From Streptomyces qaidamensis (GTDB lineage Bacteria; Actinomycetota; Actinomycetes; Streptomycetales; Streptomycetaceae): a stretch of DNA of 64,000 nt. Both the position numbers and the translations under genes were made by a program. The DNA is taken from assembly GCF_001611795.1 (NCBI RefSeq), contig NZ_CP015098.1:7564001-7628000 (forward strand), in the 5' to 3' direction. Below the pieces are notes generated by a model. That model saw nothing but the letters and a program-made list of their open reading frames with translations, did no database searches and was not told where the DNA came from. Shown one piece after another: positions 23,180 through 31,114 of the stretch (positions within the stretch are counted from its first letter, which is position 1; every line of letters begins with the position of its first letter).

Positions 23180-24985
23180 TCAGCGCTTGGCATATTCGCG
23201 GAAGCCACGGCCGGTCTTGCGGCCGAGGCAGCCCGCGGCCACCAGGTGCTCCAGCAGCGGCGCCGGGGCGAGCCCCGGGTCGCGGAACTCGCGGTGCAGG
23301 ACCTTCTCGATGGCGAGCGAGACGTCCAGCCCGACGACGTCCAGCAGCTCGAACGGGCCCATCGGGTAGCCGCCGCCCAGCTTCATCGCCGCGTCGATGT
23401 CGTCGAGTGAGGCGTAGTGCTCCTCGACCATCTTGATCGCGTTGTTCAGGTACGGGAACAGCAGCGCGTTCACGATGAAACCGGCCCGGTCACCGCAGTC
23501 GACCGGGTGCTTCCTGATCCGGCCGCAGACCTCGCGGACCGTCGCGTGGACGTCGTCGGCGGTCAGCACCGTACGGACGACCTCGACCAGCTTCATGGCC
23601 GGCGCCGGGTTGAAGAAGTGCATGCCGATCACGTCCTGGGGGCGCGAGGTGGCCCGGGCGCAGGCGACGACCGGCAGCGACGAGGTCGTGGTGGCCAGGA
23701 TCGCGCCCGGCTTGCAGACCTTGTCCAGGGCCGCGAACAGCTGCCGCTTGACCTCCAGGTCCTCGGCGACGGCCTCCACGGCCAGGTCGACACCGGCGAA
23801 GTCGTCGTAGGTGCCCGTGGCGGTGATGCGGTCCAGGGTCTGGGCGGCGGTTTCCGCGGTCATCCGGCCCTTGTCGACCGAGCGGGCCAGGGACTTGCCG
23901 ATCCGGGCCTTCGCGGTCTGCGCCTTCTCCGCGCTGCGGGCGGCAAGGACCACCTCGTACCCGGCCTTGGCGAAGACCTCGGCGATCCCGGAGGCCATGG
24001 TGCCCGAGCCCGCGACACCGACCGAGTGGATCTCCCGGCCGGGGGCGAGGTCGCCGCCCTCCGGCGGAGTCAGGGCGTCCCGCACGACGACCGCGCTGCC
24101 CGGCGCCTCGTACGTGTAGAAGCCCCGCCCCGCCTTGCGGCCCGTCAGGCCCGCCTCACTGAGCTGCTTGAGGATCGGGGCCGGGGCGTGCAGCCGGTCG
24201 CGGGAGGCGGCGTACATGGCCTCCAGGACCGTGCGGGCGGTGTCGACGCCGATCAGGTCGAGCAGCGCCAGTGGGCCCATGGGCAGTCCGCAGCCCAGCC
24301 GCATCGCGGCGTCGATGTCCTCGCGGGAGGCGTACTTGGCCTCGTACATCGCCGCGGCCTGGTTGAGGTAGCCGAACAGCAGGCCGTCCGCCACGAAACC
24401 GGGACGGTCGCCGACCGCGACGGGCTCCTTGCCGAGGTCCAGCGCGAGATCGGTGACCGCCGTGACGGCCGCCGGCGCGGTCAGCACCGAGGAGACGACC
24501 TCGACCAGCTTCATGGCCGGGGCGGGGTTGAAGAAGTGCAGGCCCAGCACCCGCTCGGGGCGAGACGACTCGGCGGCCAGCCGGGTCACGGACAGGGCGT
24601 TGGTACCGGTCGCCAGGATGGCCTCCGGGCGCACGATCCCGTCCAGCTCCCGGAAGATCTGCTGCTTGACCTCGTACGACTCCGGGGCCACCTCGATGAC
24701 CAGGTCGGCGTCGGCCGCGGTGCGCAGGTCGGCGGAGGTGCGGACACGGCCGAGGATCCCGGCGCGCTCCTGCTCGGTCAGCCGGCCGCGCTCGACGCCA
24801 CGGGCCGTGGAGGCCTCCAGGGCGGCGACGCACTTGGCGGCCTGGGCCTCGCTGACGTCGATGCCGATGACCGTGCGGCCGGCCTTGGCGAGGACCTCGG
24901 CGATGCCGGTGCCCATCGTGCCTAGGCCGACGACGGCGACGGTCTGCAGCGGGGACTGGGACGGGTCGGAAAGGGGAGTGGCCAT
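23180..24985 (-). CDS. Tandemly duplicated 3-hydroxyacyl-CoA (3-hydroxybutyryl-CoA) dehydrogenase
   Basis: A 601-residue protein made of two complete 3-hydroxybutyryl-CoA dehydrogenase units. Copy 1 (about 14-297) begins VAVVGLGTMGTGIAEVLAKAG and has LGLHFFNPAPAMKLVEVV; copy 2 (about 312-598) begins VGVAGSGTMASGIAEVFAKAG and has IGMHFFNPAPAMKLVEVV. Each has its own NAD site and the conserved HFFNP histidine. Normal enzymes are single units of about 285 residues. ATG 24985 (TGGAG upstream) is preferred over the open frame to 25219. It can interconvert acetoacetyl-CoA and 3-hydroxybutyryl-CoA, feeding crotonyl-CoA to the ccr operon downstream. Confidence 0.92.
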   Translation of the reverse strand: MATPLSDPSQSPLQTVAVVGLGTMGTGIAEVLAKAGRTVIGIDVSEAQAAKCVAALEASTARGVERGRLTEQERAGILGRVRTSADLRTAADADLVIEVAPESYEVKQQIFRELDGIVRPEAILATGTNALSVTRLAAESSRPERVLGLHFFNPAPAMKLVEVVSSVLTAPAAVTAVTDLALDLGKEPVAVGDRPGFVADGLLFGYLNQAAAMYEAKYASREDIDAAMRLGCGLPMGPLALLDLIGVDTARTVLEAMYAASRDRLHAPAPILKQLSEAGLTGRKAGRGFYTYEAPGSAVVVRDALTPPEGGDLAPGREIHSVGVAGSGTMASGIAEVFAKAGYEVVLAARSAEKAQTAKARIGKSLARSVDKGRMTAETAAQTLDRITATGTYDDFAGVDLAVEAVAEDLEVKRQLFAALDKVCKPGAILATTTSSLPVVACARATSRPQDVIGMHFFNPAPAMKLVEVVRTVLTADDVHATVREVCGRIRKHPVDCGDRAGFIVNALLFPYLNNAIKMVEEHYASLDDIDAAMKLGGGYPMGPFELLDVVGLDVSLAIEKVLHREFRDPGLAPAPLLEHLVAAGCLGRKTGRGFREYAKR

Positions 24986-25381
24986 CGCGGGACTCCAGGA
25001 TGAGGGTGACGACGGGGAACGCGCTCCGGGTGCGCCGGAGGCGGCCCGGCAGGGCCGGACCACGGGCGCACCGGGTGCGTGATGAAGTGCGGGTGTTGGC
25101 CGGGCTGCGAAGCGCACACGCCCGGTGCCGCTCAGCGGGCGTGCACACGCCCGGGGTTGAAACGGCGGGTCCGGCCGGCCCTGTCCCGGGGCCGAGCCGT
25201 ACTGCGGTACCTGAGGCACCGAACCGACTGCTCTCGCGGCAGCCGCGTCACCAGACCGCCACGAGGAAATGCGAGTGGGTAACTCGCTCGTCTGAGCTTA
25301 ACTGGCGGGTAACGAGCACGCCAGCCCTCGTCTTTGTGATGTACGTCCCGCGCAGGCCGCGCCGCCCCTAACCTCTGAGGC
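24986..25381. other. Divergent intergenic region, 396 bp
   Basis: Separates the hydroxyacyl-CoA dehydrogenase gene from the HEAT protein gene. I see an inverted repeat of GCACACGCCC with GGGCGTGC (about 25117-25145), two GGGTAAC direct repeats (about 25278 and 25310) and the -10 box at 25369. No ORF with a good start is visible. Confidence 0.4.
25369..25374 (+). promoter_or_regulatory. Leaderless -10 box (TAACCT) of the HEAT protein gene
   Basis: TAACCT fits TANNNT and ends 7 nt before the ATG at 25382. No Shine-Dalgarno sequence of normal position is present, so the transcript probably starts at or next to the ATG. Confidence 0.45.
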
Positions 25382-25957
25382 ATGAGCGAAGAGTTGCGAT
25401 CACTCACGGAGCGCTTACGGCAGGAGTCCGGGGCGCCGCCCGCGTTCGAGCGGCTCGCGGCGACCGACGACCTCGACGCCCTGGCGGCCGTGCTGACCGA
25501 ACCCGGGCAGCACCTGTGGGCCAGGGAACTGGCCGCGTTCCGGCTGGGGGTGGCGCGGGACCGGCGGGCCTTCGAGGCCCTGGTGCTGCTGCTCAACCAC
25601 CGCGACCCCCCGCGCTGCGCCTCCGCCGCCCACGCCCTGGCCCGGCTTGGCGACCCGCGCACCGCCCGGGCGGCCGCCGCCCTCGCCACCAACGAACTGC
25701 GCGTCGCCTACGCCCTGCAGCCGGTGCGGCTCCTGGTCGAGCTGCGTGCCCCGGAGGCGGTGCCCGCGCTGATCACCACGCTCCAGCGCCGCCTGCGACC
25801 GCACGACCCGTACCGCCGCGTGGCCCTCGCCTGTGTGGACGGGCTCGGCGCGCTGGGCGACACCCGCGCCCGGCCCGTCCTGAACGAGGCCCTGGCCCAT
25901 CCGGCGCTGGCCGAGGCGGCGGTGCGGGCGCTGGGGCGGATCCCGAAGCAGCGGTGA
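25382..25957 (+). CDS. HEAT-repeat protein
   Basis: A 191-residue soluble protein of about five alpha-helical HEAT units. Visible repeats are ELAAFRLGVARDRRAFEALVLLL, ASAAHALARLGDPRTARAAAAL, AYALQPVRLLVELRAPEAVPALITTL and ALACVDGLGALGDTRARPVLNEAL, with the usual Arg/Asp turns. HEAT arrays are protein-protein scaffolds; no catalytic motif is present. It is divergent from the hydroxyacyl-CoA dehydrogenase gene and converges on the GNAT gene with only 2 nt between the stops. Its role is unknown. Confidence 0.8.
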   Translation: MSEELRSLTERLRQESGAPPAFERLAATDDLDALAAVLTEPGQHLWARELAAFRLGVARDRRAFEALVLLLNHRDPPRCASAAHALARLGDPRTARAAAALATNELRVAYALQPVRLLVELRAPEAVPALITTLQRRLRPHDPYRRVALACVDGLGALGDTRARPVLNEALAHPALAEAAVRALGRIPKQR

Positions 25958-25959
25958 GG

Positions 25960-26487
25960 TCAGCGGGGGAGCGTTCTGGTGTACCGCACCTCCGGGACCG
26001 CGACCCCGTCCACCTCGAAGGGCTCCTCGGCGCCGTCCGCCCGGAAGCCGGCCCGCTCGTAGAAGCGGCGGGCCCGGTCGTTCTCCTTGAGCACCCACAG
26101 GAGGACACGGCCGTGGCCCGCGGCCGAGCACTCCGCGACGGACCGGGCGAGCAGCGCCCGCCCCGCGCCCTGTCCCACATGCCGCGGATGGACGTAGATG
26201 GCGTACAACTCGGCTTCCCCGGTGAGGACTTCGCCCTCCCGGTACGGGCCGTGACAGGCCCAGCCGACGAGCTCGCCGCAGGCGTCCTCGGCGACCAGGT
26301 TCACGGCACTGCCGTCGCCCTGCGACAGGTAGGTGCGACGGCGCTCGGCGTCCTCCTCGACACTGAGCCCGTCCAGGTACGACTGCGGGATCAGGCCCTG
26401 GTAGGCGCTGCGCCAGCCGCCGACGCGGATCTCCGCGACGGGGTCGCAGTCGGCGAGCGTCATCTCCCGTATCCGCAGCCCGCTCAT
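25960..26487 (-). CDS. GNAT-family N-acetyltransferase
   Basis: A 175-residue GNAT protein. Motif A, which binds acetyl-CoA, is AIYVHPRHVGQGAGRALLARSVAE (about 92-115), followed by VLLWVLKENDRARRFYERAGF, the typical end of the fold. It acetylates an amine on a small molecule or protein. It overlaps the RidA gene by 4 nt (ATGA), so the two are translationally coupled; the pairing suggests handling of a reactive amine or imine, but no substrate is readable. Confidence 0.85.
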   Translation of the reverse strand: MSGLRIREMTLADCDPVAEIRVGGWRSAYQGLIPQSYLDGLSVEEDAERRRTYLSQGDGSAVNLVAEDACGELVGWACHGPYREGEVLTGEAELYAIYVHPRHVGQGAGRALLARSVAECSAAGHGRVLLWVLKENDRARRFYERAGFRADGAEEPFEVDGVAVPEVRYTRTLPR

Positions 26488-26882
26488 GGCGCGACCACCG
26501 CGAACGCCTCGACCTCCATGAGAAACTCCGGCCGGACCAGCGCCGCGACCTGTACCGCCGAAGCGGCCGGCAGCCGGTCGTCGGGTATGTGCTCGGCACG
26601 GGCCGCGCGCAGGGCCGGCATGTGGGCCATGTCCTTGACGAAGTAGGTGAGTTTGACGACGTCGTCGAAGGTCGCGCCGGCCGCCGCCAGACAGCGCCGG
26701 AGGTTCTCGAAGACCTGGCCGGCCTGCGCCGCCGGGTCGCCCGCGCCGACCAGCCGCCCCTGCTCGTCGAGCGGGAGCTGGCCGGCGATCGCCACGAAAC
26801 GGCCGGTTCCCAGGACGACATGGCTGTACTGGGGCGCGGCGGCGACGCCCTCGGGGGCAGGGATCCTCGTCAGCTCACTCAT
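26484..26882 (-). CDS. RidA (YjgF/YER057c) family protein
   Basis: A 132-residue RidA-type protein: GVAAAPQYSHVVLGTGRFVAIAGQLP, then ENLRRCLAAAGATFDDVVKLTYFVKDM, and HIPDDRLPAASAVQVAALVRPEFLMEVEAFAV. The conserved Arg of the R-P-x-x-x-x-E-(I/V)-E region is present, which in RidA supports deamination of enamine/imine intermediates. Starts at 26882, 26891 or 26906 are possible; 26882 gives the family's normal N-terminus. It is the first gene of a two-gene operon with the GNAT gene. Confidence 0.87.
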   Translation of the reverse strand: MSELTRIPAPEGVAAAPQYSHVVLGTGRFVAIAGQLPLDEQGRLVGAGDPAAQAGQVFENLRRCLAAAGATFDDVVKLTYFVKDMAHMPALRAARAEHIPDDRLPAASAVQVAALVRPEFLMEVEAFAVVAP

Positions 26883-26887
26883 TGGGC

Positions 26888-26903
26888 CCATGGTGGACCA
26901 TGG
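26888..26903. promoter_or_regulatory. Perfect inverted repeat at the ridA start
   Basis: CCATGGT-GG-ACCATGG, a 7-2-7 perfect dyad just upstream of the ridA start. A possible operator or mRNA hairpin over the initiation region. In the remaining sequence up to 27093 I see no gene. Confidence 0.35.
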
Positions 26904-27093
26904 CACTGACGTTGATGCTGAAATTCAGGTTCCGGTGGCCGTGGCTCGGGCACTGACTGACGCCCTGCCGGGCTGTCCCCGCCGCTGTTCTGTCCGGCCG
27001 CCGGGACCTGTTCTCATGGCTCCGGCCGGACGGAACACGACCTGCGTCCTGCGGGCAACCGCGCGGTCCGGCCAGGGACTGAGAGTCCGGTGT

Positions 27094-27849
27094 TTATACC
27101 TTGCTCGCGACCATCATGTAGTTCTCGGCCTCAAGATCGAACGTGCTCAGTTCCGTTTGGAGTCCGACCCGGTGCAGCTCGACTTCGAGTTCCTCGTACC
27201 GGTAGGGCCAGCAGGACAGCAGTTCCGAGCGGACAAGAACCAACCCGGTCGCATCAACTTGCGCGATCGCAATCTCGATGTGGTGCTCCTCCTCCCAATG
27301 CGGCGCAATCTCCCAGCGGTAGACCACGACGGCATCGCGACCGTTCCGGCGGACGAGTCGGTCACTGATCTCCAGCCGGGAACCTCTGGCCCTCACGAGT
27401 TCCCAAGTGCGGGATGTGAGTACCAAGCGCCCGCCGGGGCGCAGAAGCCGTGACATCGACTCCAGAGCAGCACCCCTGCCTGTCGCGCCCGCGGCATGGT
27501 GAAGCGAGTTGCCAACGCAGAACACCATGTCGAACGTGTTGTCCTGGAAATGGTCGGGCAACTCTTCCCAGTTCGCCCGTACGGCCCGGAGGGATGCCCC
27601 GAACTCCTCAGACAACTCTGCGGTCCGACGAACCATCGCCTCGCTGGCGTCAGTTGCGACGACCTGCATGCCACGACCGGCGAGGCCAACCGCCAACTGT
27701 CCGGTTCCGCACGAACAGTCGAGGACGTGAGCGTTCGACGGCAGGAGATTGAGGACGTCGTCGAACGACGCAGCGAACTCGGCTGGAGGCAACTTTGCAT
27801 CCGAGATGAGCCATTCGTACACCTCGGCAAGCACGTCATAGCCTGTCAC
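27094..27849 (-). CDS. Class I SAM-dependent methyltransferase of unusual base composition
   Basis: A 251-residue methyltransferase. Motif I is VLDCSCGTGQLAVGLA (an Asp-x-Ser-Cys-Gly-Thr-Gly variant), followed by VVATDASEAMVRR and FDMVFCVGNSLHHA, then LRPGGRLVLTSRTWE. GTG 27849 is chosen because GGAGGT stands 7 nt upstream. The overall pattern (LEISDRLVRRNGRD, HWEEEHHIEIAIAQ) resembles glycine N-methyltransferase-like small-molecule enzymes, but the substrate is unknown. The coding strand is clearly richer in A/T at third positions than its neighbours, which suggests recent transfer. The flanks (26904-27093, 27850-28138) hold no other gene. Confidence 0.8.
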   Translation of the reverse strand: MTGYDVLAEVYEWLISDAKLPPAEFAASFDDVLNLLPSNAHVLDCSCGTGQLAVGLAGRGMQVVATDASEAMVRRTAELSEEFGASLRAVRANWEELPDHFQDNTFDMVFCVGNSLHHAAGATGRGAALESMSRLLRPGGRLVLTSRTWELVRARGSRLEISDRLVRRNGRDAVVVYRWEIAPHWEEEHHIEIAIAQVDATGLVLVRSELLSCWPYRYEELEVELHRVGLQTELSTFDLEAENYMMVASKV

Positions 27850-28138
27850 AACCACTACCTCCGTCACGCGGCGGACTCACGGTAGGACGTCAGTCCATCA
27901 GCGGAGCAAGCCGGGCACCAATGGTTTTCGCAAGGATGGCTCTGACGGTGTTTGCGGGTTGTCAGTTGTCCGTCTGAGTGGATGTCACCGGCTGGTCAGC
28001 TGGGAAGTTGTTCGTGAGAAGTGGTGTCACTCGCGGGGTTGCGGTGGCAAGGTGAAAAGCAACCTTGCGCCGCGCGCCTCAGAGCGCTCGACGATCAATA
28101 GGAGCATCAGCTTCCGCCCCCGACGGGTCGTCAGCCGC
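27850..28138. other. Intergenic region, 289 bp, AT-richer than surroundings
   Basis: It shares the lower G+C of the adjacent methyltransferase gene. It holds one hairpin (GCAAGGT, 8-nt loop, ACCTTGC; 28047-28068). I see no ORF, transposase relic or attachment site, but composition suggests it arrived with the methyltransferase. Confidence 0.4.
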
Positions 28139-29722
28139 TCAGTGACGGAAGCCGAGCAGGCCGTGCAGCGCCGAGCCCTTCGAGGAGGCCGAGGCCGCCT
28201 TCGCGGTCGTCGCCGTGGGCTTCGGGTCGGGCAGCGCCTCGCACACCGCGTCCGCCTCGCCGTATCCGCGCGGCACGGTGCCGTCCGTCAGGTACGCCGC
28301 CAGGTGCTTGTCCAGGCAGGCGTTGCCGCTCAGGGTGATGCCGTGGTTGCCGCCGCCCTCCTCGATCACCAGGCTGGAACGGGCCAGCAGACGGTGCGCG
28401 GTGACGGCACCCTCGTACGGGGTGGCCGCGTCACCGGTCGCCTGGAACAGCAGGGCCGGCGGCAGCTTGCCGTTCGCCACGTTCACCGAGCGCGGCGAGT
28501 CCGTCGGCCAGAACGCGCACGGCGCGTTGTACCAGGCGTTGTTCCAGGTCATGAACGGCGCCTTCTCGTACACCGCCCAGTTGTCCTTGCGCCACTGCCG
28601 CCAGTCGCGCGGCCAGTGGGCGTCCCGGCACTGCACCGAGGTGTAGACGCTGTAGCCGTTGTCGCCGGAGGCGTCCACCGCGCCGAAGTCCTCGTACGCC
28701 TCGACCAGCGGCTCGGGGTCCTTGTCGTTCACGTACGCGGCGAACGCCTCCGCCAGGCTCGGCCAGTAGCCGTTGTAGTAGCCGCCCGGGATGTAGGTGT
28801 CCTCCAGCTCCGCGGCGCCCACCGTGCCGCCCGCCGGCCTCTTCGCGAGGGCCGCGCGCATCGCGTACCACTCGGCCTCGATCTTCTCCGGATCGCTGCC
28901 CAGCCCGTACGTCGAGTTGTGCTCGGCGACCCATGCCAGGAAGGCGCGGTGGCGGTCGTTGAAGGCCACGTCCTGGTTGAGGTTGGCCTCGTGCCAGACG
29001 TCGGTCGGGTCGACGACGGAGTCCAGGACCAGGCGCCGGACCCGCTCGGGGAAGAACGTGGCGTAGACGGCGCCGAGGTAGGTGCCGTACGAGTAGCCGA
29101 AGTAGTTGATCTTCTTGGCGCCCAGGGCCTGCCGGATCGCGTCCATGTCGCGCACGGCGCTGGTGGTGTCGATGTACGGCAGGAGGTGCCCGTACTTCTT
29201 GCCGCACGCGGCGGCGAAGGACCTGGCGCGGTCGAGGTTGGCCTTCTCGATCGCGGGCGTCGTGGGCAGGGAGTCCGGGCGGACCGGGTCGAAGTGGCCA
29301 GGCCGGCAGTCCAGGGCGGGCCTGCTCGCCCCCACGCCGCGCGGGTCGAAGCCGATGACGTCGTACTGGGCCGCCACCTTCGCCGGCAGCGACGACGCGA
29401 CGAACCCGGCGAGGGTCAGCCCGCTGCCGCCGGGGCCGCCGGGGTTGACCAGCAGCGGGCCCTGGTAGGTCCGGGCGGTGTGCGGGACGCGTGACAGGGC
29501 GAGGGTGATCTTCTTCCCGTGCGGCCTGCGGTGGTCGAGGGGCACCTTCAGGGACGCGCACTGGAGCGTGGGGTAGTCCTCGGTGGCACAGCTCTTCCAG
29601 GTGAGCCTCGCGGTCCGGACGGTGTTCGCGGTGTCCGGTGCGCTCGCCTCGGCGGGAACGGCCGTGAAGGTGCCGGCCATGACGACGGCGGCGCCGCACA
29701 GCGCCGCTGCGCGTTTTCTCAT
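28139..29722 (-). CDS. Secreted S33 tripeptidyl aminopeptidase-type alpha/beta hydrolase
   Basis: A 527-residue exported peptidase. The N-terminus (MRKRAAALCGAAVVMAGTFTAV, then PAEASA) is a Sec signal peptide. The oxyanion region is NPGGPGGSG; the nucleophile is Ser211 in FGYSYGTYLG; the acid lies near TGDAATPYEGA and the His in GGGNHGITL. A TAP-like C-terminal domain with Cys pairs (SVQCRDA, APCAFWP, NACLDKH) completes the Streptomyces Tap-type layout. It removes tri- or dipeptides from protein N-termini outside the cell, serving nutrition. Monocistronic. Confidence 0.9.
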   Translation of the reverse strand: MRKRAAALCGAAVVMAGTFTAVPAEASAPDTANTVRTARLTWKSCATEDYPTLQCASLKVPLDHRRPHGKKITLALSRVPHTARTYQGPLLVNPGGPGGSGLTLAGFVASSLPAKVAAQYDVIGFDPRGVGASRPALDCRPGHFDPVRPDSLPTTPAIEKANLDRARSFAAACGKKYGHLLPYIDTTSAVRDMDAIRQALGAKKINYFGYSYGTYLGAVYATFFPERVRRLVLDSVVDPTDVWHEANLNQDVAFNDRHRAFLAWVAEHNSTYGLGSDPEKIEAEWYAMRAALAKRPAGGTVGAAELEDTYIPGGYYNGYWPSLAEAFAAYVNDKDPEPLVEAYEDFGAVDASGDNGYSVYTSVQCRDAHWPRDWRQWRKDNWAVYEKAPFMTWNNAWYNAPCAFWPTDSPRSVNVANGKLPPALLFQATGDAATPYEGAVTAHRLLARSSLVIEEGGGNHGITLSGNACLDKHLAAYLTDGTVPRGYGEADAVCEALPDPKPTATTAKAASASSKGSALHGLLGFRH

Positions 29723-29835
29723 GGAGTCCTCCCAGGACGATGAAGGACCGCGAGGGTCGCCGTCCTCGCGGCATCGTCCCGGAAGGTGGTCCCGGAAGAA
29801 CTCATTGCGTAAAGCTCATGACCCGATCGGATCTT

Positions 29836-29879
29836 CGGATGCGCTCGAATGCTCGCAATCGGATGTGCTCGAATGCTCG
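29836..29879. repeat. Two 20-nt direct repeats with 24-nt period
   Basis: CGGATGCGCTCGAATGCTCG (29836-29855) and CGGATGTGCTCGAATGCTCG (29860-29879) differ by one base. They lie about 115-155 nt upstream of the S33 peptidase start and downstream of the radical SAM gene. They could be paired regulator sites for the peptidase promoter. Confidence 0.6.
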
Positions 29880-29903
29880 GAAGGGGACAGGTTTCGAACT
29901 GCC

Positions 29904-30944
29904 CTAGAGGAGCGAGAGTTGGGTCGGCCCGGCGGCCGGCGGTTCCTCGGCCGGCTCGGCGGGCCGGATCCGCCGCGGCGCCTCCGGGCGCGTGGGCCCG
30001 ATGCCGTACTCCTCGGCCAGTTCGTGCACCTGACGGGTGATCCGCCGCTGGTACCACTTCGGGGCGTAGGAGCCCTCCGCGTACAACCGCTCGTAGCGGG
30101 CCACCAGGTACGGGTGGTGCTGCCCCAGCCAGGCCATGAACCACTCGCGGGCGCCGGGCCGCAGATGCAGCACCAGCGGTGTCACGGACGTGGCACCGGA
30201 GGCCGCGATCGCCCGCACCGTGGCGCGGAGTCGGTCGGGCGAGTCGCTCAGGAACGGGATCACCGGTGCCATCAGCACCCCGCAGCCGATGCCGTGTTCG
30301 GCCAGGGTGCGCACCACGTCGAGGCGCCGCTCGGGCGCGGGCGTGCCCGGCTCGACGGTGCGCCACAGCTCCTGGTCGGTGAAACCGACCGAGACGGAGA
30401 TCCCGACGTCGGTCACCTGTGCCGCCTGCTCGATCAGCTCCAGGTCGCGCAGGATGAGCGTGCCCTTGGTGAGGATCGAGAAGGGGTTCGCGTGGTCGCG
30501 CAGCGCCGAGATGATGCCCGGCATCAGCCGGTAGCGGCCCTCGGCGCGCTGGTAGCAGTCGACGTTCGTGCCCATCGCGATGTGCTCGCCCTGCCAGCGG
30601 CGCGAGCCGAGCTGCCGGCGCAGCAGCTCCGGCGCGTTGATCTTCACGACGATCTGGCTGTCGAAGCCGAGGCCCGTGTCGAGGTCCAGGTAGCTGTGCG
30701 TCTTGCGCGCGAAGCAGTACACGCACGCGTGCGAGCAGCCCCGGTAGGGGTTGACCGTCCATTGGAACGACATCCGTGAGACCGCCGGCACCCGGTTGAT
30801 GATCGAGCGGGCCCGGATCTCGTGGAAGGTGATCCCGCGGAACTCCGGCGTGTCGAAGGTACGCGTGGTCACCGCGTCCGCGCCGAACAGCGCGGCATCG
30901 GCCCGGCTGTGTTCGGAGTCCGATGTGAGGTTCTCCCAGCGCAT
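29904..30944 (-). CDS. Rv2578c-family radical SAM protein
   Basis: A 346-residue radical SAM enzyme. The [4Fe-4S] motif C-x3-C-x2-C is in YRGCSHACVYCFARKTH (about residue 70). Further family marks are MSFQWTVNPYRGC, GTNVDCYQRAEGRYRLMPGII and FSILTKGTLILRDLELI. It resembles spore photoproduct lyase-like SAM proteins; the reaction is unknown. ATG 30944 has GAGGAGG 5 nt upstream; the open frame to 31094 would swallow the LexA-like box. In M. tuberculosis the Rv2578c gene belongs, as I recall, to the LexA regulon, which fits the box here. Confidence 0.87.
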   Translation of the reverse strand: MRWENLTSDSEHSRADAALFGADAVTTRTFDTPEFRGITFHEIRARSIINRVPAVSRMSFQWTVNPYRGCSHACVYCFARKTHSYLDLDTGLGFDSQIVVKINAPELLRRQLGSRRWQGEHIAMGTNVDCYQRAEGRYRLMPGIISALRDHANPFSILTKGTLILRDLELIEQAAQVTDVGISVSVGFTDQELWRTVEPGTPAPERRLDVVRTLAEHGIGCGVLMAPVIPFLSDSPDRLRATVRAIAASGATSVTPLVLHLRPGAREWFMAWLGQHHPYLVARYERLYAEGSYAPKWYQRRITRQVHELAEEYGIGPTRPEAPRRIRPAEPAEEPPAAGPTQLSLL

Positions 30945-30975
30945 GACGCCTCCTCGGTAGCACTGAGCCACAGAA

Positions 30976-30991
30976 TAGAACACATGTTCCC
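30976..30991 (-). promoter_or_regulatory. LexA/SOS box-like site
   Basis: TAGAACACATGTTCCC contains the perfect dyad GAAC-N4-GTTC (30978-30989), the actinobacterial SOS core. It lies 34 nt upstream of the radical SAM start codon. Confidence 0.6.
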
Positions 30992-31013
30992 TTGATCGTG
31001 CGAGGGTGTTTTC

Positions 31014-31025
31014 CGAACGCGTTCG
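31014..31025. promoter_or_regulatory. 12-bp palindrome CGAACGCGTTCG
   Basis: A perfect dyad with GAAC/GTTC half sites but only a 2-nt centre, between the divergent radical SAM and SRPBCC genes. The spacing differs from a LexA box, so it is either a degenerate second site or unrelated. Confidence 0.3.
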
Positions 31026-31114
31026 ACCGGTTCGGCCACCCCGATTTGGGGCGCCGGGCAGCGGGGTGGTTGGCTTGCCCCGACCCCCGAGCAACCAGGT
31101 CCTGGAGGAAAGCG

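Noticed and set aside
31014..31025. CGAACGCGTTCG as a second LexA box
   Set aside because: The half sites fit, but the centre has 2 nt instead of 4, so LexA would not be expected to bind it; kept only as a palindrome of unknown role.
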